Positions 42,465 through 51,186 of a DNA stretch of 64,000 bases are shown one piece after another. The notes below the pieces were generated by a model that worked only from the letters and a program-made list of their open reading frames with translations, was not told where the DNA came from and ran no database searches. The DNA lies in assembly GCA_963668535.1 (NCBI GenBank), contig OY764867.1:2046001-2110000 (forward strand), written 5' to 3'. The stretch's first letter is position 1, and every line of letters begins with the position of its first letter. Position numbers and translations under genes: made by a program. The stretch is from F22 sp963668535 (lineage in GTDB: Bacteria > Bacteroidota > Bacteroidia > Bacteroidales > Bacteroidaceae).

Positions 42465-43808
42465 ATGTTTGATAATTTAAGCGAAAAACTAGAACGTTCT
42501 TTTAAGATATTGAAGGGTGAGGGAAGTATCACCGAACTGAATGTAGCGGAGACTGTTAAATCGGTACGTCGTGCCTTGCTTGATGCCGATGTCAATTATA
42601 AAGTGGCCAAAGAATTTGCCAATACTGTGAAAGAGAAGGCAATAGGTCAGAAAGTGTTGACAGCTGTAAAACCAGGGCAACTACTGGTGAAGATTGTTCA
42701 CGATGAGTTGGCCACTTTGATGGGTGGAGAAGCTATCGAATTGGATACCGAAGCTAAACCTACAATTGTGTTGATGTCTGGTTTGCAAGGGTCTGGTAAG
42801 ACTACTTTTTCTGGTAAGTTGGCTAAGATGCTTAAGGAGAAAAAGCATAAAAAGCCGATGTTGATAGCTTGCGACGTCTATCGTCCAGCTGCGATTGATC
42901 AGCTTGAAGTGTTAAGTCGAGAAATAGATGTTGATTTCTATTGTGAACGCGATAATAAGAATCCAATCGAGATAGCGCATAATGGTATTGTTGAAGCAAA
43001 ATCGAAGAGTTGTGATTTGATTATTGTTGATACGGCTGGTCGTTTGGCTATTGATGAACAGATGATGGATGAGATTGAAGCTTTAAAGAAAGCTATAAAT
43101 CCTACTGAAACATTGTTTGTTGTTGACTCGATGACAGGGCAAGATGCTGTCAATACTGCTTTTGAATTCAATAAGCGTTTAGATTTTGATGGGGTTGTCT
43201 TAACGAAACTTGATGGAGATACTCGTGGTGGGGCAGCTCTTTCTATTCGTACAGTGGTCAATAAACCGATTAAGTTTATTGGTACAGGTGAACGCATGGA
43301 CGCGGTAGATGTGTTCCATCCATCTCGTATGGCCGATCGTATCCTTGGTATGGGTGACGTGGTCTCATTGGTTGAACGTGCCCAACAACAATATGACGAA
43401 GATGAAGCTAAGAAGCTTCAAAAGCGTATCCAAAAGAATCAGTTTGATTTTAACGATTTCATGTCACAAATCCAACAAATTAAAAAGATGGGTGATGTGA
43501 AGGAGTTGGCTGCAATGATCCCTGGGGTTGGAAAGGCGATTAAAGATGTTGAAATAGGTGATGAGCCTTTTAAGCATATTGAAGCTATTATTCAATCTAT
43601 GACTCCCGAAGAACGTAGTACCCCTTCTATGATAGATGGGTCGCGTAGACAACGTATCGCTAAAGGTAGTGGAACAACTTTGCAGGAAGTCAATCGCTTA
43701 ATCAAGCAGTTTGATCAGACTCGTAAAGTAATGAAAAATGTCTCATCTCTAGGAATGGGAGGAGGAAAGATGCCTCGCATGCCTAAGATGCCAAGAATGG
43801 GCAAATAG
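42465..43808 (+). CDS. ffh: Signal recognition particle protein Ffh
   Basis: The 447-aa GTPase has the N-domain (about 1-85), the G-domain with GLQGSGKTTFSGKLA near 107, DVYRPAAIDQL near 137, VDTAGRLAIDEQ near 191 and LTKLDGDTRGGAALS near 246, and a Met-rich M-domain ending in repeated M-P-R/K units (MPRMPKMPRMGK) that binds 4.5S RNA and signal peptides. It targets nascent membrane proteins to FtsY. It follows rho by 44 bp and ends at a large hairpin. Confidence 0.96.
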   Translation: MFDNLSEKLERSFKILKGEGSITELNVAETVKSVRRALLDADVNYKVAKEFANTVKEKAIGQKVLTAVKPGQLLVKIVHDELATLMGGEAIELDTEAKPTIVLMSGLQGSGKTTFSGKLAKMLKEKKHKKPMLIACDVYRPAAIDQLEVLSREIDVDFYCERDNKNPIEIAHNGIVEAKSKSCDLIIVDTAGRLAIDEQMMDEIEALKKAINPTETLFVVDSMTGQDAVNTAFEFNKRLDFDGVVLTKLDGDTRGGAALSIRTVVNKPIKFIGTGERMDAVDVFHPSRMADRILGMGDVVSLVERAQQQYDEDEAKKLQKRIQKNQFDFNDFMSQIQQIKKMGDVKELAAMIPGVGKAIKDVEIGDEPFKHIEAIIQSMTPEERSTPSMIDGSRRQRIAKGSGTTLQEVNRLIKQFDQTRKVMKNVSSLGMGGGKMPRMPKMPRMGK

Positions 43809-43816
43809 TATGTTAG

Positions 43817-43863
43817 ATTCCAGATAGGAGTTCCCCTCGTATAGGGGAAGTCCTATCTGGAAT
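43817..43863. terminator. Large hairpin between ffh and folD
   Basis: A 13-bp stem (ATTCCAGATAGGA / TCCTATCTGGAAT), a G-G mismatch and 7 more pairs (TTCCCCT / AGGGGAA) enclose a 5-nt loop. It starts 8 bp past the ffh stop and 29 bp remain to folD. No T run follows, so it may stabilise the ffh 3' end as much as terminate. Confidence 0.7.
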
Positions 43864-43892
43864 TATGCTTATACACACAAAAACAAACAGAT

Positions 43893-44768
43893 ATGGAAAT
43901 AATTGATGGAAAGGCTATTTCTGCACAGATCAAAAAAGAAATTGCAGTTGAAGTAGCTGAACGTGTTGCTCGTGGTGAGAAGCGTCCACATCTAGCTGCT
44001 GTATTGGTGGGGCATGATGGGGGTAGTGAAACCTACGTAGCTGCCAAAGTTAAAGCTTGTGAGGCATGTGGTTTTACATCGACTTTGACTCGTTTTGAAG
44101 CCGATGTGACAGAAGAAGAGTTGCTGAAAGAAGTGTATCGTTTGAATGATGATGATGATGTCGATGGTTTTATTGTGCAGCTTCCTTTGCCTAAGCAAAT
44201 AGATGAACAGAAAATTATTGAAGCAATCGATTATCATAAAGATGTTGATGGATTCCATCCAATCAATGTGGGACGTATGTCTATCGGTCTACCTTGTTTT
44301 GTTAGTGCGACTCCAAGTGGTATTGTTGAACTGCTTCGTCGATACAATATCAATACAGAAGGTAAGCACTGTGTGGTGTTGGGGCGTAGTAATATTGTGG
44401 GTAAACCGATGGCTTCATTGATGATGCAAAAAGCAAACCCTGGAAATTGTACCGTAACTGTTTGTCATAGTCGTACGCCTAATATACAAGAAGTGTGTGC
44501 TTCGGCTGATATTTTAATTGCTGCATTAGGTGCACCTAAATTTGTAACCCCTGAAATGGTAAAGCCGGGAGCCGTCGTTATTGATGTCGGTACCACGCGT
44601 GTGCCAGATGCAACGCGAAAATCTGGCTTTAAGTTAACTGGTGATGTCGATTTTGAAGCGGTGAAGGATAAATGCAGTTTTATTACTCCTGTACCTGGTG
44701 GAGTAGGGCCTATGACCATTGTGTCTTTAATGCTCAATACACTAAAAGCGAGTAAAAAGGTATTTTAG
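43893..44768 (+). CDS. folD: Methylenetetrahydrofolate dehydrogenase / methenyltetrahydrofolate cyclohydrolase
   Basis: The 291-aa bifunctional enzyme interconverts methylene-, methenyl- and formyl-tetrahydrofolate. Its signatures are VGHDGGSETYVAAKVKACE near 34 (with the catalytic Lys), DGFIVQLPLPKQID near 92, KDVDGFHPINVG and VVLGRSNIVGKPMASLM near 164, and PVPGGVGPMTI near 267. Length is typical. It is probably a single-gene unit between the ffh hairpin and the tRNA-His promoter. Confidence 0.97.
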   Translation: MEIIDGKAISAQIKKEIAVEVAERVARGEKRPHLAAVLVGHDGGSETYVAAKVKACEACGFTSTLTRFEADVTEEELLKEVYRLNDDDDVDGFIVQLPLPKQIDEQKIIEAIDYHKDVDGFHPINVGRMSIGLPCFVSATPSGIVELLRRYNINTEGKHCVVLGRSNIVGKPMASLMMQKANPGNCTVTVCHSRTPNIQEVCASADILIAALGAPKFVTPEMVKPGAVVIDVGTTRVPDATRKSGFKLTGDVDFEAVKDKCSFITPVPGGVGPMTIVSLMLNTLKASKKVF

Positions 44769-44789
44769 GCATATTTTTTCGAGAAAATA

Positions 44790-44820
44790 TTTGCAGAATA
44801 AAAATAAAGCTGTATCTTTG
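44790..44820 (+). promoter_or_regulatory. tRNA-His promoter
   Basis: TTTG (44790-44793), a 19-bp spacer and TATCTTTG (44813-44820) match the consensus exactly. The tRNA begins 62 bp further on. Confidence 0.78.
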
Positions 44821-44882
44821 CATCGCGTTTGAGAGAAAAGGCCTTTTAAGTAAGCCAAAAGCCTCTCATTACAGCTTTTTAT

Positions 44883-44957
44883 GGTGAGCGTAGTTCAGTT
44901 GGTTAGAGCGTCAGTTTGTGGTTCTGAATGTCGTGGGTTCGAGTCCCATCGTTCACC
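44883..44957 (+). tRNA. tRNA-His (GTG)
   Basis: The acceptor stem GTGAGCG pairs with CGTTCAC (one G-U). An encoded extra G at -1 faces C73, the hallmark of tRNA-His. The anticodon loop TTGTGGT gives GTG. The T arm holds GGTTCGAGTCC. The anticodon stem ends in a T-T mismatch. CCA is not encoded. Confidence 0.95.
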
Positions 44958-44960
44958 CAG

Positions 44961-44994
44961 AAAATGGTAGTTTCGATGTCGAAACTACCATTTT
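44961..44994 (+). terminator. tRNA-His terminator
   Basis: A perfect 16-bp inverted repeat (AAAATGGTAGTTTCGA and complement) around TG is followed by TTTAG. It starts three bases after the tRNA. Confidence 0.88.
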
Positions 44995-45008
44995 TTTAGA
45001 TGTATAAT

Positions 45009-45039
45009 TTTGAATGCTGGTGAGAAAACAGTACTTTTG
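45009..45039 (+). promoter_or_regulatory. bamD-rpoZ operon promoter
   Basis: TTTG (45009-45012), a 19-bp spacer and TACTTTTG (45032-45039) match the consensus exactly; the bamD ATG is 17 bp downstream. Confidence 0.75.
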
Positions 45040-45056
45040 TCTCATATTTATATAGT

Positions 45057-45887
45057 ATGAAGAAAATCTTTCCTATTTTAGTAACAGTCCTCTTAATGAC
45101 GACCTCTTGTTCTCAATACAATCGCGTGTTGAAAACGACGGATTATAACTATAAGTATGAAGCTGCAAAAAGTTATTTCGCCGAAGGCAAATATACACAG
45201 TCTCAGACAATTCTTAATGAATTGATTAACATCTTAAAAGGGACGGATAAGGCAGAAGAATCTGTCTACATGTTAGGTATGTGTTATTACAAAAGACATG
45301 ATTATGTGATGGCAGCCGAAACATTCAAGAAATATTATACAACTTACCCTAGAGGTGTTTATGCAGAAATGTCTCGTTTCAATTCGGGCAAGGCATTAGC
45401 ATTGAACTCTCCAGAGGCAAAGCTTGATCAAAGCACGACTTATGTGGCTATCCAAGAACTACAAATGTTTTTGGAATTGTATCCACAAAGTAGATTGAAA
45501 AAAGAGGCTGATGATATCATACTTCAACTAGAAAATAAGTTGGTACTTAAAGAATTATATTCAGCAAAACTCTATTATAATTTGGGTAATTACCTTGGGC
45601 AAAACAATTACGAATCTTGTGTGATTACAGCCCAAAATGCTCTGCGTGATTTTCCCTATACGAAATACCGCGAAGAGTTGGCTATACTGATCTTACGTAG
45701 TAAATACCAATCTGCTCATTATTCAGTGGAGCATAAGATGGCTAAACGTTATAGAGATGTCGCTGATGAATGTTATGCATTCAAGGTAGATTATCCAAAG
45801 AGCAAATACCTTTCGGAAGCTGAGGATCTCCTTAAGAAAGCTGAGAAGATGATTAAAGAGTTGCCAGTGCCTGATAATGAATTATAG
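45057..45887 (+). CDS. bamD: Outer membrane assembly lipoprotein BamD
   Basis: The 276-aa lipoprotein has a signal ending TTSC with Cys18 as the lipid site. Five TPR-like helical hairpins follow (YEAAKSYFAEGKYTQSQ, YMLGMCYYKRHDY, YYNLGNYLGQNNY and others), as in BamD of the beta-barrel assembly machine, which helps BamA fold outer-membrane proteins. It opens a three-gene operon with rpoZ and a DUF4293 gene, an order I recall across Bacteroidota. It is well matched in length. Confidence 0.94.
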   Translation: MKKIFPILVTVLLMTTSCSQYNRVLKTTDYNYKYEAAKSYFAEGKYTQSQTILNELINILKGTDKAEESVYMLGMCYYKRHDYVMAAETFKKYYTTYPRGVYAEMSRFNSGKALALNSPEAKLDQSTTYVAIQELQMFLELYPQSRLKKEADDIILQLENKLVLKELYSAKLYYNLGNYLGQNNYESCVITAQNALRDFPYTKYREELAILILRSKYQSAHYSVEHKMAKRYRDVADECYAFKVDYPKSKYLSEAEDLLKKAEKMIKELPVPDNEL

Positions 45888-45920
45888 AAAAGAAGTTTAA
45901 TCTAAATAAGTTTTATCATT

Positions 45921-46265
45921 ATGGATTATAAAAGAAGCAATGCGCCTACTAACACAATAACTCGTGATATGATGGAGTTGTGTGCAGATACAAATAATGT
46001 ATACGAAACAGTGCATATTATTGGTAAGCGTGCAAACCAAATAGCTGCTGACATTAAGAGTGACTTGTCGTCTAAGCTACAAGAGTTTGCTTCGACAAAT
46101 GACAATCTTGAGGAAACATTTGAAAATAGAGAGCAAATTGAAATTTCTCGTTACTATGAGAAATTGCCAAAGCCTACATTGCTAGCTGCTCAGGAATATG
46201 AAGAAGGCAAGGTCTATTTTCGTAATCCAGCAAAGGAGAAAGAGTTAGAAGAAAAGAATAAGTAG
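45921..46265 (+). CDS. rpoZ: RNA polymerase omega subunit (Rpb6 type)
   Basis: The 114-aa protein matches the Bacteroidota form of omega. It has TRDMMELCADTNNVYETVHII near 15, GKRANQIAADIKSDL near 36, where the conserved Ala-Asn-Gln-Ile helix contacts beta-prime, and a PTLLAAQEYEEGKVYFRNP tail. It stabilises the polymerase core. It starts 33 bp after bamD and 1 bp before the DUF4293 gene. Confidence 0.9.
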   Translation: MDYKRSNAPTNTITRDMMELCADTNNVYETVHIIGKRANQIAADIKSDLSSKLQEFASTNDNLEETFENREQIEISRYYEKLPKPTLLAAQEYEEGKVYFRNPAKEKELEEKNK

Positions 46266-46266
46266 T

Positions 46267-46707
46267 ATGATTCAACGTAAACAAACTATTTACTTGCTGC
46301 TAGCTGTTGTATTGCTTGTGGTATCTTGTTTTATGCCACTAGGCTATTTCATGGAAACTAGTGGAGCAACTACAACCTCGCTTAAGCCATTCTCTGCTGT
46401 ATCATGGCAGTTGGGTGCGTTGTTGAGCTTGTCAGCCTTAGTTGATTTGGTTGCTGTGTTTTTATTCCATAAACATCAGGTTATGATGCAAGTACGCATG
46501 TGTGTGTTTGCTCTCTTGTTGATCGTTGGATACTACGTTTCTCTAGCAGTATTGCTTTTTGCTGGCACTAAACCAGAGGTACTAAGTGAATTTCACATAT
46601 CTATGTTTCTAGCGTTCCCGCTATGTGCCTTCATTCTTACTATAATGGCTCGTGCAGCTATTAATAAGGATATCAATGCATATAAGTCAATGGACCGTAT
46701 TCGTTAG
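46267..46707 (+). CDS. DUF4293 family membrane protein
   Basis: The 146-aa protein has four predicted membrane helices, with MIQRKQTIYLLLAVVLL at the start and a C-terminal ARAAINKDINAYKSMDRIR tail, the typical ending of DUF4293. Function is unknown. It is the last gene of the bamD-rpoZ operon (1-bp gap after the rpoZ stop) and is followed by a strong terminator. Confidence 0.85.
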   Translation: MIQRKQTIYLLLAVVLLVVSCFMPLGYFMETSGATTTSLKPFSAVSWQLGALLSLSALVDLVAVFLFHKHQVMMQVRMCVFALLLIVGYYVSLAVLLFAGTKPEVLSEFHISMFLAFPLCAFILTIMARAAINKDINAYKSMDRIR

Positions 46708-46731
46708 ATATACGTACATATAAATAAAAAG

Positions 46732-46763
46732 TGTCATCTATTCTATTTCTAGGATAGATGACA
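46732..46763. terminator. Bidirectional terminator between DUF4293 and rimM
   Basis: A 13-bp stem (TGTCATCTATTCT / AGGATAGATGACA, one wobble) with a 6-nt loop is flanked by A runs on the left and T runs on the right, serving the two convergent operons. Confidence 0.88.
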
Positions 46764-46788
46764 TTTTTTTGTGGTCTTTTATTTAGTC

Positions 46789-47307
46789 TTAGTCTATTAA
46801 TCCTTCTGGTAGATCCATGTAGAGTATACGCTCATTGTTGTCTAGTTCTTGAATCATAGATTCGTGAGCAGGAATCATGATTTCATTATCATCTTCCGTT
46901 TGGACTAAAAATAATACATTGGGAGTGGATGTGTCCACGTCGATTACCTTGCCGATATATTTGTTCTGACCTGTGAAGAGTGTGAATCCAATAAAATAAT
47001 TCCACGTAAACTGTTCGGGTGCTTTTCCTTTGGCCAATGCTTTAGGAAAGAATACGTGTACATTGGTAAAACGTTTAGCCCAATCGGCAGAGTCTACATC
47101 TTCTAGTTTGATTAAAGCTGTAGAGTCGCTTTTAAAGCGATATGACTCGATAAAGAAAGGTACTAATATACCATCCATTTCACAAACTAGGTAAGGAGCT
47201 TCTACACGATCAAAGATATCATCATTGAAAGTCAAAGAAATTTCACCGTGTAAACCATGAGGCTTGTTGAAAAGCCCGATTTCATACACTTCATTTTTTT
47301 TAATCAT
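46789..47307 (-). CDS. rimM: 16S rRNA processing / ribosome maturation factor RimM
   Basis: The 172-aa protein has the RimM N-domain (VYEIGLFNKPHGLHGEISL) and a C-terminal PRC-barrel with YFIGFTLFTG, KVIDVDTSTPNVLFLV and IMIPAHESMI. It helps assemble the 30S head with S19. The start is the ATG at 47307 (MIKKNEVYEIG); the frame 12 codons longer is not supported. It lies 73 bp after murA on the same strand, probably cotranscribed. Confidence 0.93.
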   Translation of the reverse strand: MIKKNEVYEIGLFNKPHGLHGEISLTFNDDIFDRVEAPYLVCEMDGILVPFFIESYRFKSDSTALIKLEDVDSADWAKRFTNVHVFFPKALAKGKAPEQFTWNYFIGFTLFTGQNKYIGKVIDVDTSTPNVLFLVQTEDDNEIMIPAHESMIQELDNNERILYMDLPEGLID

Positions 47308-47380
47308 ACAAGTCTGTTTCAATACCTTTCCCTTGCGAAGCAATTGGTAAAGGCTATTTTATTTGATAATATAGGATTCG

Positions 47381-48691
47381 TTATGAATCTAGGCGAGTAA
47401 TTCTTGCACCAATAGCATTGAGTCGTCCTTCAATATTCTGGTACCCTCTATCAATCTGTTCAATGTTGTCAATGCGACTGATTCCCTCTGCGCTCATGGC
47501 TGCAATAAGCAATGCAATACCTGCACGAATATCAGGAGAAATCATATTGCCCCCTCGCAATCTCATGAAGTTGTCATGCCCATTAACCACGGCTCTGTGT
47601 GGATCGCATAGAATGATCTGTGCGCCCATATCAATAAGTTTATCGACGAAGAATAGGCGACTTTCAAACATCTTTTGGTGAATCAACACACTTCCTTTGG
47701 CCTGTATGGCTGTTACTAGCATAACGCTAAGTAAATCTGGGGTTAATCCTGGCCATGGGGCATCAGATATAGTCATGATAGAGCCATCGATAAAGCTTTC
47801 TATTTCGTAATGCTCTTGTGCTGGAATATAGATATCGTCACCACGTTGCTCAAGCTTTATACCGAGACGACGAAAACTGTTAGGAATGATGCCTAAATCG
47901 GCATAATGTACGTCTTTTATGGTGATTTCACTGTGAGTCATTGCAGCCATACCTATAAAACTGCCCACTTCAATCATATCAGGTAGTATGTGGTGTGTGC
48001 AGCCCCCAAGTGTTTCAACTCCTTCAATAATTAATCTATTTGAAGCAATACCAGTGATTTTGGCTCCCATGCTACACAGCATTTTGCAGAGTTGTTGCAG
48101 ATAAGGTTCACAAGCTGCATTATATATTGTTGTTGTGCCTTCTGCAAGTACTGCTGCCATGACAATATTGGCTGTACCCGTTACACTTGCTTCATCTAAA
48201 AGCATGTAACAACCTGTTAGTTTGGATGCTTTGATAGAGTATATATGGCGCTTATCATCGTAGATAAAGGTTGCTCCCAATTGTTGTATACCCAATAAAT
48301 GTGTATCAATACGTCGACGGCCTATCTTATCGCCACCTGGTTTAGCAATGATTGCCTGTCCAAATCGGCTGATCATAGGACCGATAAGCATGACAGAGCC
48401 TCGTAGCGATGCACATTTTTTCAAAAAATCATCACTTTGGATATAGTCTAGATTAACTTCATCAGCTTGGAAACTATAGCTATCCACAGATAGTTTTTCC
48501 ACTTTTACACCCATGTCGCGTAGTAACTGTATGAGGTTGTTGATATCAAGAATATCAGGGACGTTTTCTATAATTATCTTCTCAGAAGTAAGAAGCGTAG
48601 CGCATATAATTTGTAAGGCCTCGTTTTTCGCCCCTTGAGGTTTGATTTCTCCCGATAGGCGATGTCCACCTTCTATTATAAATGATGCCAT
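47381..48691 (-). CDS. murA: UDP-N-acetylglucosamine 1-carboxyvinyltransferase MurA with Asp at the fosfomycin site
   Basis: The 436-aa enzyme adds enolpyruvate to UDP-GlcNAc, the first committed step of peptidoglycan synthesis. It starts with FIIEGGHRLSGEIKPQGAKNEAL and has KPGGDKIGRRRIDTHL near 118. The residue that is the catalytic Cys115 in E. coli is Asp121 here (codon GAT at 48329-48331). Cys-to-Asp is known to keep activity and to prevent fosfomycin alkylation, as in mycobacterial and chlamydial MurA. Its own promoter, TTTG-N19-TATATTTG, lies at 48737-48767 on the minus strand. rimM follows. Confidence 0.96.
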   Translation of the reverse strand: MASFIIEGGHRLSGEIKPQGAKNEALQIICATLLTSEKIIIENVPDILDINNLIQLLRDMGVKVEKLSVDSYSFQADEVNLDYIQSDDFLKKCASLRGSVMLIGPMISRFGQAIIAKPGGDKIGRRRIDTHLLGIQQLGATFIYDDKRHIYSIKASKLTGCYMLLDEASVTGTANIVMAAVLAEGTTTIYNAACEPYLQQLCKMLCSMGAKITGIASNRLIIEGVETLGGCTHHILPDMIEVGSFIGMAAMTHSEITIKDVHYADLGIIPNSFRRLGIKLEQRGDDIYIPAQEHYEIESFIDGSIMTISDAPWPGLTPDLLSVMLVTAIQAKGSVLIHQKMFESRLFFVDKLIDMGAQIILCDPHRAVVNGHDNFMRLRGGNMISPDIRAGIALLIAAMSAEGISRIDNIEQIDRGYQNIEGRLNAIGARITRLDS

Positions 48692-48736
48692 ATTGAGCTA
48701 ATTCTTATTATTCGTTATAAAGTCAATTTGATTAGT

Positions 48737-48767
48737 CAAATATAGCACAAAGACGTAGAAAAGCAAA
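48737..48767 (-). promoter_or_regulatory. murA-rimM promoter
   Basis: On the minus strand TTTG (48767-48764), a 19-bp spacer and TATATTTG (48744-48737) match the consensus exactly; the ATG is 45 bp downstream. Confidence 0.72.
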
Positions 48768-48776
48768 ATGAAATCC

Positions 48777-49463
48777 TTATTTTCTTTTGCTGTAGTTGTT
48801 GTTTCTTGTTTGACGCTTAGGGTTATTATTTTTTTGACCTTTATTTGATCCAGTATTGCGACGTTGGTTCTTATTATTGCGCATGTTGCGATGCTGCCCT
48901 TGTTGTTGATCGTGCATGATACTGAGCACAGCAGGTGTTAAAACCAAACGGCCAAATGACAACTCTTCAAGGTCAGCTGCGATTTTTTCTTCGTTGCATA
49001 TTTCCTTATTCCAATTGGATAAGAACTTACGCATCTGATTACATATCATAGCCACTAGCATGTCGCGCTCTTCGTTGTCTGGGTAGCCAGAAGTCTCGAT
49101 AATCAATCGTTCAAGAATGACGCCATAGTGACGATAGCGAATAGGGCCTTGAAGGTTGGGAACGGCATGTGGCTTGGGTTCAATTTCGTCTTTTTTGAGG
49201 ATTTCGCAAGGATAGTCAATATCAAGCTGATAATCACTCATCAATGCCAAATGATCCCATAGCATAGGTACAAAGTCTACGTTGCCACGAAGCTCTGGAT
49301 ATTGGTTGGCCATAATGTTCACTATTGTTTCGGCACAGGCTTGACGCTCCTTGCTATTCTCAATAGTCAAACAATGATCTACCATATTTTGGATGCTACG
49401 TCCATATTCTGGTAGAGGCAATTTTTTGAGTTGAGTATTATATTTGTGTTCTAATGAATTCAT
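48777..49463 (-). CDS. DUF4290 family protein
   Basis: The 228-aa cytoplasmic protein has a folded N-terminal part (about 1-180; KLPLPEYGRSIQNMVDHC, YPELRGNVDFVPMLWDHLA) that matches DUF4290 and a basic tail rich in Asn, Gln, Arg and Lys (about 185-228), likely nucleic-acid-contacting. Function is unknown. It lies between tsaB and murA; the start is the ATG at 49463, with a GTG two codons earlier as alternative. Its 40-bp gap to tsaB suggests cotranscription with tsaB. Confidence 0.85.
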   Translation of the reverse strand: MNSLEHKYNTQLKKLPLPEYGRSIQNMVDHCLTIENSKERQACAETIVNIMANQYPELRGNVDFVPMLWDHLALMSDYQLDIDYPCEILKKDEIEPKPHAVPNLQGPIRYRHYGVILERLIIETSGYPDNEERDMLVAMICNQMRKFLSNWNKEICNEEKIAADLEELSFGRLVLTPAVLSIMHDQQQGQHRNMRNNKNQRRNTGSNKGQKNNNPKRQTRNNNYSKRK

Positions 49464-49503
49464 AAACACGGGGTTATGATGAATAAAATTTTAAGAAATG
49501 AAT

Positions 49504-50202
49504 TTACAACAACTTCTTCTTTGAGACAGTTGCTACAAACTCTTTGAGATAAAATGGCTCAAAATAAGCGACATCCTCAGTGTCGCCACATGCCAATTTC
49601 TTTTCAGCCAATGGAAACATCCATTTTGCCAATGGTACGGCATCGGCCATAAAATGCGCATTAGGGTGAGCAAGTAGGTGCATGCATTTTTGTACACCGT
49701 CACCTACAAAATATACAGGGCCTGCTTCTAGGTCCTTTTCAAATGGATTGGTCTCTTCTTCGAATACCAAAGCGCGCGTTGGTGCTAACTCATTCAAAGC
49801 AAAATCCATTGTAGTCGTGTATACTTCCATGCGACGAGCATCGAGCATAGGAATGAACCGTGCCTGATCTGCATGCTCAACTTGTAACAGTAGTGGAACA
49901 CAAAGTAGGTGTAGGGTTGGGATACTAATAAGCGGTATATGCAAAGCATAACATACCCCTTTGGCCATGGATACACCAATACGAAGACCCGTATAACTTC
50001 CAGGTCCACTCGTGACAGCTACAGCATCTACAGGGATGGCGTGATTTTCAGCAAAAGATAATGCTTGATCTACATAACCACCAAGCAATGTTGTATGTTG
50101 GGCACGCTCTTTTTGGGCCAACTCGAAAATGACAGCTCCATCTTGGCTCAATGCTACTGAGCAGGCGTGAGTGGAAGTGTCAATGCATAAAATACAAGAC
50201 AT
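49504..50202 (-). CDS. tsaB: tRNA threonylcarbamoyladenosine biosynthesis protein TsaB
   Basis: The 232-aa ASKHA-fold protein has the opening ILCIDTSTHACSVAL, HTTLLGGYVD, SGPGSYTGLRIGVSMAKG and LDARRMEVYT, all TsaB landmarks. It is the non-catalytic partner of TsaD in forming t6A37 on tRNAs that read ANN codons. A -7 box TATATTTG (50235-50242, minus) lies 32 bp upstream. It diverges from yicC. Confidence 0.95.
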   Translation of the reverse strand: MSCILCIDTSTHACSVALSQDGAVIFELAQKERAQHTTLLGGYVDQALSFAENHAIPVDAVAVTSGPGSYTGLRIGVSMAKGVCYALHIPLISIPTLHLLCVPLLLQVEHADQARFIPMLDARRMEVYTTTMDFALNELAPTRALVFEEETNPFEKDLEAGPVYFVGDGVQKCMHLLAHPNAHFMADAVPLAKWMFPLAEKKLACGDTEDVAYFEPFYLKEFVATVSKKKLL

Positions 50203-50265
50203 TTGTGAATCTTAGATTGAATATATTATGTCTGCAAATATAGTGATAATCTCGAATAAAAACCG

Positions 50266-50273
50266 TATTTTTG
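50266..50273 (+). promoter_or_regulatory. -7 box for yicC-gmk-nadD
   Basis: TATTTTTG lies 27 bp before the ATG at 50301. It overlaps a GTG (50271) that would otherwise open a frame 10 codons longer, so the internal ATG is preferred. Confidence 0.55.
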
Positions 50274-50300
50274 TGGGAAATAAATGTAAACATCAGATTT

Positions 50301-51179
50301 ATGATTCAATCAATGACTGGTTTTGGTAAAGCTCAGGTAGCTTTAGCAGGCCGTACAATTCAAATAGAAGTACGTACTCTCAATAGCAAAGCTCTAGACT
50401 TTTCTGCACGAATAGCCTCTCCTTTACGAGATATTGAAATGGATATGCGCAGTTTGGCTGGTAAGTGTATCGGCCGAGGTAAAGTCGATTTTAGTGCTCG
50501 AGTAGAACAAGATAGTGTACAAGCAGCTACGCAAATTAACAAAGCTATGGCAGGGGCTTATCTAGCACAATTTAGAGACTTTGCATCAGATAATAATTTG
50601 ACCATTTCTAATGATCAAATTTTAGAACAAGTGATGCGCATGCCTGATGTGTTGGAGAGACAACAAGATGTAGAATTGACAGACGATGATAAAAAAGCGA
50701 TTCTGGCTGGTGTACAAGAAGCGATGGTACAATTGGGAGCGTTTCGTACTCAAGAAGGAGCAGCTTTAGCCAATCGTTTCAGACAGAATATCAATAACAT
50801 AAGTGCTTTATTACAAAAAGTTGATGCCTTTGAAGTGGAACGTGTAGAGAAGATTCGTACACGTATCATGGAACAGTTGGAAAAATTGACCGTTGACTAT
50901 GATACAAATCGTTTAGAACAAGAAATGATTTACTATATAGAAAAACTTGATGTCAATGAAGAAAAACAACGCTTGGCACATCATCTCACATATTTCGTCG
51001 AAACAATGGAGAATGAAGATGGACAGGTCGGTAAGAAATTAGGCTTTATTGCACAAGAAATAGGACGTGAAATCAACACGCTTGGGTCAAAAAGTAACCA
51101 AGCAGATATGCAACGTATCGTTGTGCAAATGAAAGATGAACTTGAACAAATCAAAGAACAAGTTTTAAACGTACTATAA
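50301..51179 (+). CDS. YicC-family endoribonuclease
   Basis: The 292-aa protein opens with the family's IQSMTGFGKAQ and contains EVRTLNSKALDFSARI and RGKVDFSARVE; the C-terminal DUF1732 domain has RLAHHLTYFVETMEN, GKKLGFIAQEIGREINTLGSKSN. YicC has been shown to be an endoribonuclease acting on small RNA substrates in E. coli. It starts the operon yicC-gmk-nadD, gaps 7 and 15 bp, a Bacteroidota-wide order. Confidence 0.94.
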   Translation: MIQSMTGFGKAQVALAGRTIQIEVRTLNSKALDFSARIASPLRDIEMDMRSLAGKCIGRGKVDFSARVEQDSVQAATQINKAMAGAYLAQFRDFASDNNLTISNDQILEQVMRMPDVLERQQDVELTDDDKKAILAGVQEAMVQLGAFRTQEGAALANRFRQNINNISALLQKVDAFEVERVEKIRTRIMEQLEKLTVDYDTNRLEQEMIYYIEKLDVNEEKQRLAHHLTYFVETMENEDGQVGKKLGFIAQEIGREINTLGSKSNQADMQRIVVQMKDELEQIKEQVLNVL

Positions 51180-51186
51180 AGGATAT

